Shown here one piece after another: positions 8,398 through 17,015 of a stretch of DNA of 37,918 bases. The notes below the pieces were generated by a model. The model did not search any database. It was not told the origin of the DNA and saw only the letters and a list, made by a program, of their open reading frames with translations. Both the position numbers and the translations under genes were made by a program. Location: the NCBI GenBank assembly GCA_002440665.1, contig DJUX01000002.1, forward strand, positions 1 to 37,918, read 5' to 3'. The DNA comes from Dechloromonas sp. UBA6271. GTDB taxonomy: Bacteria > Pseudomonadota > Gammaproteobacteria > Burkholderiales > Rhodocyclaceae. Position 1 is the first letter of the stretch. Each line of letters opens with the position of its first letter.

Positions 8398-10338
8398 ATG
8401 ACACTAGCCCACCAGTTTGCCGCCTACACCGAATGGCGCTCGCGCCTATCCGCCAATATCGGCGAATTCAAGGGTTGGTTGTCTAACAACGAGTTGTCGG
8501 ATGCGCAGACCGACCTGCGGCTGACCCAACTGCTCGAGCGCCTGCGCGAAGATCGCCTGAATGTCGCTTTCGTCGCCGAGTTCTCGCGCGGCAAGTCGGA
8601 ACTGATCAACGCCATCTTCTTCGCCGATTACGGCAGCCGCATCCTGCCCTCGTCGGCGGGCCGCACGACGATGTGTCCGACCGAACTGCTCTACGATGCG
8701 GACAAGACGCCACGCATCGAGCTGCTGGCGATCCAGACACGGGCCGCCAATGGCAGCGTCAGCGAATACAAGCGCTACCCCGAGGAATGGTTCATGGTGC
8801 CGCTCGATGTCGAGTCGGCCGACGTCATGCAGGAGGCCCTGCGCCATGTCAGCGAAACGATCCGCGTCATGCCCGAGGAGGCCGGGCGTCTCGGCTTCGA
8901 GGTGGGGGCGGACGACCTCTACCGGGTCGGCGACGACGGGCTGGTCGAGATTCCGCGCTGGCGCCATGCGCTGATCAATTTTCCGCACCCCTTGCTCAAG
9001 CAGGGGCTGGTCATTCTCGACACGCCGGGTCTCAACGCCATCGGCACCGAGCCGGAACTGACCCTGTCGTTGCTGCCAAATGCGCATGCCATCCTCTTCA
9101 TCCTCGCCGCCGACACCGGTGTCACGCAGTCGGACCTGACCATCTGGAAGGAGCATATCGGCGACGGCGGCTCTGCCAAGCGCGGGCGGGTGGTCGTGCT
9201 GAACAAGATCGACGGCCAGTGGGACGAACTGAAATCGCCCGCCGAAATCGATGCCGAAATCGGGCGCCAGGTGACGTCCTGCGCCTCGATCCTCGGCCTG
9301 CCGGACCGCCAGATTTTCCCGGTTTCGGCGCAGAAAGGCCTGGTTGCCAAGATCAACGGCGACCCGGCACTGCTCGACAAGAGTCGTTTGCCGATCCTCG
9401 AAGCGGCCTTGTCGGAAGAACTGATTCCGGCCAAGCAGGATATCGTGCGCGACAACACCGACAGCGAATTCGGCGAAGTCAGCCTGCGCGTGCGCGGCCT
9501 GCTCGAATCGCGTCTCGCCGGCCTGCGCGAGCAGTTGAACGAACTTACCGAACTGCGCGGCAAGAACAAGGGCGTCGTCGAATACATGATGGGCAAGGTG
9601 CGCGCTGACAAGGACGAGTTCGAGTCCGGTCTGCAGCGTTATTACGCGGTGCGCAGCGTTTTTTCGACGCTGACCAACAACCTGTTCGGGCACCTCGGCC
9701 TCGATGCCTTGCGTCACCTGACCCGGGAAACCCGTGAAGCCATGCTGGAGGCGAACTTTTCCAGCACCCTGTCCGATGCGATGGGTACCTTCTTCAGCCG
9801 CTCACGCTATGCGCTGGCCAAATCGGCCGGCGAAATCGGCGAAATCCGCAACATGATGGAGGCGGTGTACAAGAAATTCTCGGTCGAACATGGCCTCAAG
9901 CTCGGGACGCCGGCGGCCTTTTCGCTGCTGCGCTACGAAAAGGAGCTGGATCGCCTGCAGGGCTGGTGCGATACACACCTCAACACCATGCGCAGCCTGC
10001 TGACCATCGACAAGAAGAACCTGACGCACAAGTTCTTCGAGGAAGTCGCGGTGCAGGTCCGGCGTGCCTTCGAACGGGCCAACAAGGATGCCGAAACCTG
10101 GCTGCGGGCGATCATGGCGCCGATGGAAACCCAGGTGCGCGAACACCAGATCCAGCTCAAGCGCCGGCTGGAGAGCATCAAGCGCATCCACCAGGCAACG
10201 GATACGCTGGAAGATCGCATCGCCGAACTGGAAAGCATCGAGAAAGACCTGTTGCAGCAGATTCAGGCGTTGGAAAATGTCGTCGGGCGGGTGCGCGAGC
10301 TGTTGCTGCCGCCGGCGGCGCAACTGCAGGCCGCCTGA
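8398..10338 (+). CDS. Dynamin-family GTPase
   Basis: A 646-residue bacterial dynamin-like protein, a large GTPase thought in this group to act on membranes. The G1 loop reads AEFSRGKS (residues 60-67): the final GKS is intact, but the first glycine of GxxxxGKS is alanine. G3 is DTPG (208-211) and G4 is NKID (269-272). The C-terminal part (about 580-640) is strongly heptad-like and probably coiled coil. There is no signal peptide or clear membrane span, so contact with membranes would be peripheral. I chose ATG at 8398; a TTG ten codons upstream is possible. Its terminator follows 24 bp after the stop. The physiological role is unknown. Confidence 0.85.
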   Translation: MTLAHQFAAYTEWRSRLSANIGEFKGWLSNNELSDAQTDLRLTQLLERLREDRLNVAFVAEFSRGKSELINAIFFADYGSRILPSSAGRTTMCPTELLYDADKTPRIELLAIQTRAANGSVSEYKRYPEEWFMVPLDVESADVMQEALRHVSETIRVMPEEAGRLGFEVGADDLYRVGDDGLVEIPRWRHALINFPHPLLKQGLVILDTPGLNAIGTEPELTLSLLPNAHAILFILAADTGVTQSDLTIWKEHIGDGGSAKRGRVVVLNKIDGQWDELKSPAEIDAEIGRQVTSCASILGLPDRQIFPVSAQKGLVAKINGDPALLDKSRLPILEAALSEELIPAKQDIVRDNTDSEFGEVSLRVRGLLESRLAGLREQLNELTELRGKNKGVVEYMMGKVRADKDEFESGLQRYYAVRSVFSTLTNNLFGHLGLDALRHLTRETREAMLEANFSSTLSDAMGTFFSRSRYALAKSAGEIGEIRNMMEAVYKKFSVEHGLKLGTPAAFSLLRYEKELDRLQGWCDTHLNTMRSLLTIDKKNLTHKFFEEVAVQVRRAFERANKDAETWLRAIMAPMETQVREHQIQLKRRLESIKRIHQATDTLEDRIAELESIEKDLLQQIQALENVVGRVRELLLPPAAQLQAA

Positions 10339-10361
10339 TCCGGCCGGTTGCGGTCGACAAC

Positions 10362-10390
10362 AAAAAACCCGCGAATTTCGCGGGTTTTTT
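10362..10390. terminator. Bidirectional intrinsic terminator
   Basis: Stem CCCGCGA/TCGCGGG (10368-10374 and 10378-10384) with a 3-nt loop, flanked by six A on the left and six T on the right. It therefore works on both strands and separates the convergent dynamin gene (plus) and ferredoxin gene (minus). Confidence 0.92.
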
Positions 10391-10408
10391 ATGCGGGGTG
10401 CGAAAGAC

Positions 10409-10666
10409 TTAGGGGCGCTTGTTGCCCGTCAGCTTCTCGTACTTGACCCACAGCATTTCCTCGTTCTCGACATGGTTCGCATCCTTGGGGATGCAATCGA
10501 CCGGGCAGACCTGAACGCACTGCGGCTCGTCGTAATGGCCGACGCATTCGGTGCACTTGTTGGGGTCGATCTCATAGATTTCCTCGCCCTGGGAAATCGC
10601 CTCGTTCGGGCACTCGGGTTCGCAGACGTCGCAGTTGATGCATTCGTCGGTGATGATCAGGGACAT
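10409..10666 (-). CDS. 2[4Fe-4S] ferredoxin (YfhL/Alvin type)
   Basis: A small cytoplasmic electron carrier of 85 residues with two [4Fe-4S] clusters. Cysteines are at 9, 12, 15 and 19 (CINCDVCEPEC) and at 38, 41, 50, 54 and 58, with the long C-x2-C-x8-C-x3-C insertion characteristic of the Allochromatium-type ferredoxin. The start at MSLIITDECINC matches the family, and the upstream GAAAGAC is a modest ribosome site; the frame continues upstream without similarity. It follows coaD by 16 bp on the same strand, a pairing common in proteobacteria. The electron partner cannot be read from the sequence. Confidence 0.95.
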   Translation of the reverse strand: MSLIITDECINCDVCEPECPNEAISQGEEIYEIDPNKCTECVGHYDEPQCVQVCPVDCIPKDANHVENEEMLWVKYEKLTGNKRP

Positions 10667-10682
10667 GACTGTCTTTCCTCTC

Positions 10683-11180
10683 TCAATTAACTGAAGTTTT
10701 CGCCCGCAGGCGCTCATTTACACAAGGTTGCACAAATTTGCTGACATCCCCGCCGAGGCGCGCGATTTCGCGCACCATCGTCGCCGAGATGAACATGTAT
10801 TGCTCGCCGGGGGTCAGGAACACCGTTTCGACCTCGGGATAGAGGCTGCGGTTCATTCCGGCCATCTGGAACTCGTATTCGAAGTCGGAAACGGCGCGCA
10901 AGCCGCGCACGATGACCTTGGCGCCCTGTTCGTGCACGAAATCCATGAGCAGGGTATTGAAGCCGACGATCTCGACATTCTTGACGTCGCCGAGGATTTC
11001 CTGCGCCATCTCGACGCGGTCGGCCAGCGGGAAGCGCGGCTGTTTCGCGGGGCTTTCGGCGATCGCCAGGATCAGCTTGTCGAACAGGCTGGCGGCACGC
11101 CGCACGAGGTCCTCGTGACCACGGGTGATCGGGTCGAAGGTGCCCGGGTAGATCGCTACGCGATGATTGAGTTTGGTCAA
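10683..11180 (-). CDS. coaD: Phosphopantetheine adenylyltransferase
   Basis: Catalyses the fourth step of coenzyme A synthesis, forming dephospho-CoA from phosphopantetheine and ATP. The 165-residue protein shows the nucleotidyltransferase motif YPGTFDPITRGHEDLV (about 11-26, with T/H of the TxxH-type site), VRGLRAVSDFEYEFQMAGMNR (about 91-111, shown here as a pattern split over VRGLRAVSD and FEYEFQMAGMN) and ISATMVREI near 130, the conserved ISSTxxR variant. It overlaps the rsmD stop by 4 bp (ATGA), the usual rsmD-coaD operon. Confidence 0.97.
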   Translation of the reverse strand: MTKLNHRVAIYPGTFDPITRGHEDLVRRAASLFDKLILAIAESPAKQPRFPLADRVEMAQEILGDVKNVEIVGFNTLLMDFVHEQGAKVIVRGLRAVSDFEYEFQMAGMNRSLYPEVETVFLTPGEQYMFISATMVREIARLGGDVSKFVQPCVNERLRAKTSVN

Positions 11181-11719
11181 ACTGCTTCCCGCCGCATCAA
11201 CTGAAAATGAACTTCGCCCGCTTTACCGTGGCGTACTGCGCGCCAATCGCCCAGTGCCTCGATTTGCTCTTCTGCTTCGACATAGATCGCCGCATCTTCG
11301 TTCGCGACACCGGCCAGCAGCGGTGCCAAGCGGGGAATCCAGCCCTTGTTGAAGGGCGGATCGAGGAAGATGAGGTCGAATTTCGACTTCGCCGAGGCCA
11401 AGTATTGTAGCGCATCCCTGCGCATGATCTCCACTTCGGGCGGGTTTTGCAGCATTTTGGCGTTTTCGTGCAGGGCGGCGAGCACTTTCGGCGCCTGTTC
11501 GATCATCACCACCTTTGCCGCGCCGCGCGAAGCCGCCTCGAAGCCCAGCGCACCGCTGCCGGCGAAGAGATCGAGGCAATGCTGGCCATCGAGTTCCTGG
11601 CCGAGCCAGTTGAACAGCGTTTCCCGTACACGGTCCGGCGTCGGGCGCAGGCCTTCGCTGTCGGGGAAGTGCAGGACGCGGCGGCGATAACGGCCGCCGA
11701 TGATGCGCACCGAGTTCAA
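11177..11719 (-). CDS. rsmD: 16S rRNA (guanine966-N2)-methyltransferase RsmD
   Basis: Methylates G966 in helix 31 of 16S rRNA using SAM. The 180-residue protein begins with the family sequence VRIIGGRYRRR and has PTPDRVRETLFNWL, the SAM motif LDLFAGSGALGFEA (about 49-62) and the catalytic DPPF motif (about 121-124). The start is TTG at 11719, overlapping the TGA of the upstream M16 gene as TTGA. A GTG three codons later is the alternative and gives the minimal family N-terminus. Downstream coaD overlaps by 4 bp. Confidence 0.95.
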   Translation of the reverse strand: MNSVRIIGGRYRRRVLHFPDSEGLRPTPDRVRETLFNWLGQELDGQHCLDLFAGSGALGFEAASRGAAKVVMIEQAPKVLAALHENAKMLQNPPEVEIMRRDALQYLASAKSKFDLIFLDPPFNKGWIPRLAPLLAGVANEDAAIYVEAEEQIEALGDWRAVRHGKAGEVHFQLMRREAV

Positions 11720-13017
11720 TCGGCGGCGACCGTCACGGTAATCAGATCGGCCGGCCGCACGCGCCGGGAAAATGCCTGTTTCACATCGTCGACCGTAACC
11801 GCCTGCACCTTCTCCTGGTAGCGGTCGAGCCAGTCGAGCGGCAGGCCGTAGAAGCCGATCACGGCGACGTTGTCGAGGATCTTCTTGTTGCTGTCGAGGC
11901 GCAGCGGGAAGCTGCCGGTCAGGTTGGCCTTGGCCGCCGCCAGTTCTTCGGTGCTCGGGCCTTCCTTGAGGAAGCCGGCGAGCACGTCGCGCGTTACCTT
12001 GATTGCATCCTGCGCCTGCGAGCGCTTGGTCTGCAGACCGATCTGGAACGGCCCGGTCTGGCGCAGCGGGGAGAAATAGCTGTAGACGCTGTAGGCGTAG
12101 CCGCGCTTGTCGCGCACTTCCTTCATCAGGCGCGAAACGAAGCCGCCGCCGCCCAGCGTGTAGTTGCCGACGAGCAGCGGGAAGAAATCCGGGTTGCCGC
12201 GCTCGATCGCCGGCAGGCCGATCAGTACGTGCGCCTGGCTGGCCGGGTGCGCGAGCTTGACGGTATTGCCGGGGGCGATGACGGGTGGCGCCGGCAGGGT
12301 GGCGGCAGCGCCGGCGGGTAGTCCGGCGACCAGCGATTCGGCGATTTTCTCGGCTTCGGCGCGCGAGATGTCGCCGACCAGCGTAATGCTGGCGTTGGCG
12401 GCGGTGTAGTAGCGGGCATGGTGCGTGGCGAGTTCGTCGCGGGTCAGCGCCGCGACCGATTCCGGCGTTGCCTGCCGGCCGTAGGGATGCGTTGGGTAGA
12501 GGGCACTCCAGAAGGCCTTGCCGGCAATCGAGTCCGGTCGCGTCAGCGCTTCCTTGAGGCTGGCGACGGTGCGCGCCTTTTCGCGCTCGACGATGGCCGG
12601 GTCGAAGCGCGGCGCCTGCAGCACGTTGCGCAGGATGTCGATGGCCACATTGCGTTTTTCGGGGACGGACAGCGTGCGCACGGCAATGCTGGCGCGGTCG
12701 GTGTCGGCGCCGCCGCCCAGCGTGGCGCCGATGTCGGCCAGTTGCTCGGCGATGGCTGTTTCGTCACGCGTGCCGGCGCCGAGGTCGAGCGTGGCGCGGG
12801 TCAGCGCCGCGGTGCCCGATTTGCCGGCCGGGTCGAACATCGATCCGGCGGCGAAATCAACTTGCACGTCGAGCATCGGCAGCACGCGGCTTTCGACGAA
12901 ATAGACGCGGGCGCCGGTGGGCGACACCCAGTGTTCGATCTTGACGCCGGCCAGGGCCGCTTGCGTGGCAAGCAGGGCGACGATTGCGGTCAACAGCTTT
13001 TTCATGGCGTTTTTCAT
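11716..13017 (-). CDS. M16 peptidase-like protein, non-catalytic partner
   Basis: A 433-residue exported protein of the M16 (pitrilysin) family. The signal peptide is MKNAMKKLLTAIVALLATQAALA; a second Met at 13005 (MKKLL) is an equally good start. The zinc motif HxxEH is absent where expected (AALTRATLDLGAG). The second-half substrate-binding region RLMKEVRDKRGYAYSVYS, with the conserved R and Y, is present. This is the pattern of the second subunit of heterodimeric bacterial M16 proteases. It overlaps the catalytic partner stop by 1 bp (TGATG), so the two are probably made in equal amounts and act together in the periplasm. Confidence 0.92.
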   Translation of the reverse strand: MKNAMKKLLTAIVALLATQAALAGVKIEHWVSPTGARVYFVESRVLPMLDVQVDFAAGSMFDPAGKSGTAALTRATLDLGAGTRDETAIAEQLADIGATLGGGADTDRASIAVRTLSVPEKRNVAIDILRNVLQAPRFDPAIVEREKARTVASLKEALTRPDSIAGKAFWSALYPTHPYGRQATPESVAALTRDELATHHARYYTAANASITLVGDISRAEAEKIAESLVAGLPAGAAATLPAPPVIAPGNTVKLAHPASQAHVLIGLPAIERGNPDFFPLLVGNYTLGGGGFVSRLMKEVRDKRGYAYSVYSYFSPLRQTGPFQIGLQTKRSQAQDAIKVTRDVLAGFLKEGPSTEELAAAKANLTGSFPLRLDSNKKILDNVAVIGFYGLPLDWLDRYQEKVQAVTVDDVKQAFSRRVRPADLITVTVAAD

Positions 13018-14375
13018 CAATGGCGTGGAGCGGCGGACGGACGGCGCGGCTGGCCGTCGAGCGGTTGCGGTTCGAGCACGCCGATGGTCAACGTGTCGTC
13101 GGTGAAATATTTTTTGGCGACTGCCTGAACCTCGGCAGCGCTGACCTTCTGCAGCTTTTCCAGCATGCGGTCGAGTTTCTGGTACGGAAGTCCGGCCGAT
13201 TCGATCTGGCCGATTTCCATCGCCTGGCCGAACATCGAGTCGAGCTTGTACACCTCGCTGGCGACCAGTTGCGCGCGGGCCCGCTTGAGTTCGGGTTCGC
13301 TGACGCCTTCCTTCTGAATGCGGGCGATTTCGCCGCGCAGGGCATTTTCCAGATCGGCGACCGTGCGGCCTTCCGACGGTGTTCCGGAGAGATAGATCAT
13401 GCCGGGGCCGCGTGCCGTCGCGTCGTAGTCGATATTGACCGACAGCGCCACCTTGTCCTCGCGCACCAGTTTCTTGTTGAAGCGCGCCGCGTCGTGGCCG
13501 TCGAGGATGGTCGCCAGCATTTGCAGCGCGTAGGGGTCGCTGTCCTTGTCGATGTCGCGCAGCACCGGCGCCTTGTAGCCCATGATCAGCACCGGCAGCT
13601 CGGCTGGCGCCTTGACGTTGACCCGGCGCGTGCCGTCCTGCGCCGGCTCGACCTGCGCCTTGCGAAGCGGCAGGGCACGTCCTTCGAGCGCCCCGTAATA
13701 CTTTTCGGCGAGCGCGAAGACTTCCTTGTGATCGACATCGCCGACGATCACCACGAAGGCGTTGTTCGGCAGGTACCAGGTGTCGTACCAAGCCTTGGCA
13801 TCGGCGGCGGTCATCGTTTCGAGGTCGTTCATCCAGCCGATGATCGGCCGCCGGTAGGGGTGGGCCTGGAAAGCGACGGCATTCATCTGCTCGAATAACT
13901 TCGCTTGCGGGTTGTCGTCGGTGCGCATGCGGCGCTCTTCCATGACCACCTTGATCTCCTGCGCAAATTCCTTGGGATCGACGTTCAGGTGGCGCATGCG
14001 GTCGGCTTCGAGGCGCATCATTTCCGCCAGCTTTTCGGTTGGCACCTGCTGGAAGTAGGCGGTGTAGTCGCGGCTGGTGAAGGCGTTGTCGCGGCCGCCG
14101 GCGGCCGCGACGAGCTTGTTGAACTCGCCGGGGCCGACGCTCGGCGTGCCCTTGAACATCATGTGTTCGAGCACGTGGGCGACGCCCGAGGCGCCATCGA
14201 CCTCGTCCATGCTGCCGATGCGGTACCAGACCATCTGGGCGGCGGTCGGCGCCCGGCGGTCTTCCTTGACGATGACGCGCAGGCCGTTCTTCAGCGTCAT
14301 TTCAAAGGGATTGGCGAGTGCCGCGGTCAACAGCCAGGGGGCGAGCAAAACCGGGAGCAGGTGTCGTATGCGCAT
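13017..14375 (-). CDS. M16 family zinc peptidase, catalytic subunit
   Basis: A 452-residue periplasmic zinc metallopeptidase. The signal peptide spans about residues 1-21 (MRIRHLLPVLLAPWLLTAALA). The inverted zinc motif HVLEH is at 67-71, with the distal zinc glutamate in VVMEERRM (E146 or E147, about 76 residues on). LGGRDNAFTS-type AAGGRDNAFTSRDYT at about 91-105 is also conserved. It is the first gene of the M16-M16-rsmD-coaD-ferredoxin run and is divergent from ftsY. This pair next to rsmD/ftsY recurs in betaproteobacteria. Substrates are unknown; misfolded or signal-derived peptides are a guess. Confidence 0.95.
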   Translation of the reverse strand: MRIRHLLPVLLAPWLLTAALANPFEMTLKNGLRVIVKEDRRAPTAAQMVWYRIGSMDEVDGASGVAHVLEHMMFKGTPSVGPGEFNKLVAAAGGRDNAFTSRDYTAYFQQVPTEKLAEMMRLEADRMRHLNVDPKEFAQEIKVVMEERRMRTDDNPQAKLFEQMNAVAFQAHPYRRPIIGWMNDLETMTAADAKAWYDTWYLPNNAFVVIVGDVDHKEVFALAEKYYGALEGRALPLRKAQVEPAQDGTRRVNVKAPAELPVLIMGYKAPVLRDIDKDSDPYALQMLATILDGHDAARFNKKLVREDKVALSVNIDYDATARGPGMIYLSGTPSEGRTVADLENALRGEIARIQKEGVSEPELKRARAQLVASEVYKLDSMFGQAMEIGQIESAGLPYQKLDRMLEKLQKVSAAEVQAVAKKYFTDDTLTIGVLEPQPLDGQPRRPSAAPRH

Positions 14376-14482
14376 GGGAAATCGGGCTTTCTGCTAGAAT
14401 CAGCGGCGAAATTTGTATTCTTTGGGCGGCATCTTAACGGCTTGCCGTCTGCCTGTCAGCACGGCCTCAGACCACATTCCTC

Positions 14483-15469
14483 ATGTTCAGTTTCCTGAAA
14501 AAATCCGCTCCCGACGCCAAACCTGAAACCGCGGCCGAGCCGGCGCCGGCGGAAGCAGCCAAAACCTCCTGGCGCGAGCGCCTGTTCAAGGGGCTGGCCA
14601 AGACCCGCGCCCAGTGGGGCGGCAAGCTCAAGTCCATCTTCTCGCGCGGCAAGGTCGACGACGAACTGCTCGAAGAGCTGGAAACCCTGCTGCTGACCAG
14701 CGACGTCGGCATCGAGGCGACCACCCACCTGCTCGACGAGTTGAAAAAGGCCGCCAAGCGCGACAAGCTGGACACGCCGGAAGCGATCCAGAAGGCGCTG
14801 GCCGATGCCCTGCTCGAAACCCTGCAACCGCTCGAAAAGCCGCTCGACGTTTCCGGCCACAAGCCTTACGTCATCATGATCGCCGGCGTGAACGGCGCCG
14901 GCAAAACGACCTCGATCGGCAAGCTGGCCCGCTATTTCCAGTCGCAAGGCAAGAGCGTGCTGCTGGCCGCCGGCGACACTTTTCGCGCCGCCGCCCGCGA
15001 ACAGCTGGAAACCTGGGGCGAGCGCAACAACGTGACGGTCATCGCCCAGGATAAGGGCGACCCGGCGGCCGTCGTCTTCGACGCCATTTCCGCCGCCAAG
15101 GCGCGCGGCATCGACATCGTGCTGGCCGATACCGCCGGCCGCCTGCCGACCCAGCTGCACCTGATGGAAGAAATCGCCAAGGTGCGCCGGGTGATCCAGA
15201 AGATCGATCCGGCCGGCCCGCATGAAACGTTGCTGGTGCTCGACGCCAACATCGGCCAGAACGCCCTGCAGCAGGTCAAGGCCTTCGACAAGGCGATCCA
15301 GGTTACCGGCCTCGTCGTGACCAAGCTCGATGGCACCGCCAAGGGCGGCGTCGTGCTGGGCATTGCCCGCCAGTGTCCGAAGCCGATCCGCTTCATCGGC
15401 GTTGGCGAGCAGATCGACGATCTGCGTCCGTTCTCCGCGAAAGACTTCGTCGACGCGCTGTTCGAATGA
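14483..15469 (+). CDS. ftsY: Signal recognition particle receptor FtsY
   Basis: Membrane-associated SRP receptor GTPase that docks ribosomes making inner-membrane proteins. The 328-residue protein has a short acidic/alanine-rich A domain (about 1-30), an N domain (helical, about 30-110) and the G domain. G1 is GVNGAGKTTSIGKLA (about 136-150), the insertion-box region has DTFRAAAREQL, DTAGRL is G3, and TKLDGTAKGG is G4/closing motif. The ftsY-ftsE-ftsX order is classical: the TGA overlaps the ftsE ATG. It is divergent from the M16 operon with 107 bp between; TAGAAT at 14395-14400 is a possible -10 with no good -35. Confidence 0.98.
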   Translation: MFSFLKKSAPDAKPETAAEPAPAEAAKTSWRERLFKGLAKTRAQWGGKLKSIFSRGKVDDELLEELETLLLTSDVGIEATTHLLDELKKAAKRDKLDTPEAIQKALADALLETLQPLEKPLDVSGHKPYVIMIAGVNGAGKTTSIGKLARYFQSQGKSVLLAAGDTFRAAAREQLETWGERNNVTVIAQDKGDPAAVVFDAISAAKARGIDIVLADTAGRLPTQLHLMEEIAKVRRVIQKIDPAGPHETLLVLDANIGQNALQQVKAFDKAIQVTGLVVTKLDGTAKGGVVLGIARQCPKPIRFIGVGEQIDDLRPFSAKDFVDALFE

Positions 15470-16119
15470 TCGTCGCCAGTAATCTGAGCAAGCGCTATCC
15501 CGGTGGCTACGAGGCGCTCAAGGACATCAGCTTCGAGATTTCGGCCGGGCAGATGGTGTTCATCACCGGCCATTCCGGCGCCGGCAAGTCGACGCTGGTC
15601 AAGCTGATCGCATCCATCGAGCGGCCGACTGCCGGCAGCCTCGTGGTCAACGGCCAGAACCTGTCGGCCCTGCGCCGTAGCGCCATCCCCTACGTGCGCC
15701 GCCACCTCGGCATGGTCTTCCAGGATCAGAAGCTGCTGTTCGACCGCAGCGCCCTCGACAACGTCCTGCTGCCCCTGCAGATCGCCGGCCTGCCAAGGCG
15801 CGAAGCGATCCGCCGCGCCTCGGCGGCGCTCGACAAGGTCGGTCTGCTGGCGCGCGAGAAAGCCAACCCGATCGCCCTCTCCGGCGGCGAGCAGCAGCGC
15901 CTGGCCATCGCCCGCGCCGTCGTCAACCGCCCGACCGTGCTGCTGGCCGACGAACCGACCGGCAATCTCGATAGCGATTCGGCCGCCGACATCCTCGAGA
16001 TCTTCGCCGAATTTCATCAAGTCGGCGTCACGGTGGTCGTCGCCACGCACGACCAGAGCTGGATCGAGCGCTACCATCCGAACGTGCTGCGCCTTGACCA
16101 CGGGAGACTGGTCGCATGA
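15466..16119 (+). CDS. ftsE: Cell division ATP-binding protein FtsE
   Basis: ATPase of the FtsEX complex, which sits at the divisome and controls peptidoglycan hydrolases. The 217-residue protein contains Walker A GHSGAGKST (35-43), Q-loop FQDQKLLFD, the ABC signature LSGGEQQR and Walker B VLLADEPTG followed by the switch histidine in VVVATHD. The ATG overlaps the ftsY stop (ATGA); the frame is open upstream inside ftsY but that part is not homologous. FtsX follows with another ATGA overlap. Confidence 0.98.
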   Translation: MIVASNLSKRYPGGYEALKDISFEISAGQMVFITGHSGAGKSTLVKLIASIERPTAGSLVVNGQNLSALRRSAIPYVRRHLGMVFQDQKLLFDRSALDNVLLPLQIAGLPRREAIRRASAALDKVGLLAREKANPIALSGGEQQRLAIARAVVNRPTVLLADEPTGNLDSDSAADILEIFAEFHQVGVTVVVATHDQSWIERYHPNVLRLDHGRLVA

Positions 16120-17015
16120 ACGCCTGGTTTTCCCAGCACCGTGCGGCGCTCGCTTCGGCCTTTCGCCGGCTGTGGTCTACCCCGCTCAATACCGTGCTGT
16201 CGTTGCTCGTCATCGGCATCGCGCTGACCCTGCCCGGCTTTGGCTATGTGCTGCTCGACAACCTGCGCGACCTCGGCAACAACGCTTCCGGCGTCCAGCA
16301 GATCAGCCTGTTCATGAACCTCGATGCCGACAAGAAAGATATCGGCGAAATCGAGAACCGGCTCAAGCAGGCGGCGACCGGCAAATGGCGCTTCGTGCCG
16401 AAGGAAGAAGCCCTGAAGCGCATGCAAGCGAGCGAGGACATGGCCGAAATCGTCGCCAGCCTGCCGCGCAACCCGCTGCCCGACGCCTTCATCGTCGAGC
16501 CGACCAACAGCGAACCCGAAGCGCTGGAAATCCTGCGCAAGGAAATCGCCGGCTGGCCCAAGGTCGCCCACGTGCAGCTCGACTCGGCCTGGGTCAAGCG
16601 CTTCGACGCTTTCCTCAAGCTCGCCAAGCTGGCGCTGTGGATGCTGGCCGGCATCTTCGCCGCCGGGCTGGTCGCCGTCACCTTCAACACCATCCGCCTG
16701 CAGGTCCTGGCGCAGGCCGCCGAAATCGAGGTTGCGCGGATGATCGGCGCCACCGACGCCTTCATCCGCCGTCCCTTCTATTACTACGGCGCCCTGCAGG
16801 GCGCGCTCGGCGGTTTGCTGGCAGCCGGGCTGGTGTTCGGCGCGCTGACGCTGCTGGCCGAGCCGGTCGGCGAACTGGCGGCGCTTTACGGCGGCAGCTT
16901 CAGCCTGCGTGCGCCGGGCGCCATCGAGGTCGCGGCGCTGGCTGCCATCGGCGCCTTCCTCGGCTGGCTCGGCGCGCAGCTTTCCGTCAGCCTGTCGTTG
17001 CGGAAGTTTGACTAG
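16116..17015 (+). CDS. ftsX: Cell division protein FtsX (permease-like)
   Basis: Membrane partner of FtsE, 299 residues. Four membrane spans are visible: TVLSLLVIGIALTLPGFGY (about 26-45), LALWMLAGIFAAGLVAVTF (about 173-191), GALGGLLAAGLVFGALTLL (about 230-248) and AALAAIGAFLGWLGAQLSV (about 271-290). The extracytoplasmic domain between spans 1 and 2 is the part that binds hydrolase regulators. Its TAG overlaps the TTG start proposed for the next gene. Secure by sequence and by the ftsYEX context. Confidence 0.97.
   Translation: MNAWFSQHRAALASAFRRLWSTPLNTVLSLLVIGIALTLPGFGYVLLDNLRDLGNNASGVQQISLFMNLDADKKDIGEIENRLKQAATGKWRFVPKEEALKRMQASEDMAEIVASLPRNPLPDAFIVEPTNSEPEALEILRKEIAGWPKVAHVQLDSAWVKRFDAFLKLAKLALWMLAGIFAAGLVAVTFNTIRLQVLAQAAEIEVARMIGATDAFIRRPFYYYGALQGALGGLLAAGLVFGALTLLAEPVGELAALYGGSFSLRAPGAIEVAALAAIGAFLGWLGAQLSVSLSLRKFD

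Noticed and set aside
8446..9717. 423-codon open frame antisense to the dynamin gene
   Set aside because: It is a shadow of a well-supported GTPase; no domain is recognisable and the residue composition is typical of reverse-strand GC-rich frames.
14932..16101. 389-codon open frame antisense to ftsY/ftsE
   Set aside because: Lies fully opposite two secure genes, with no similarity.
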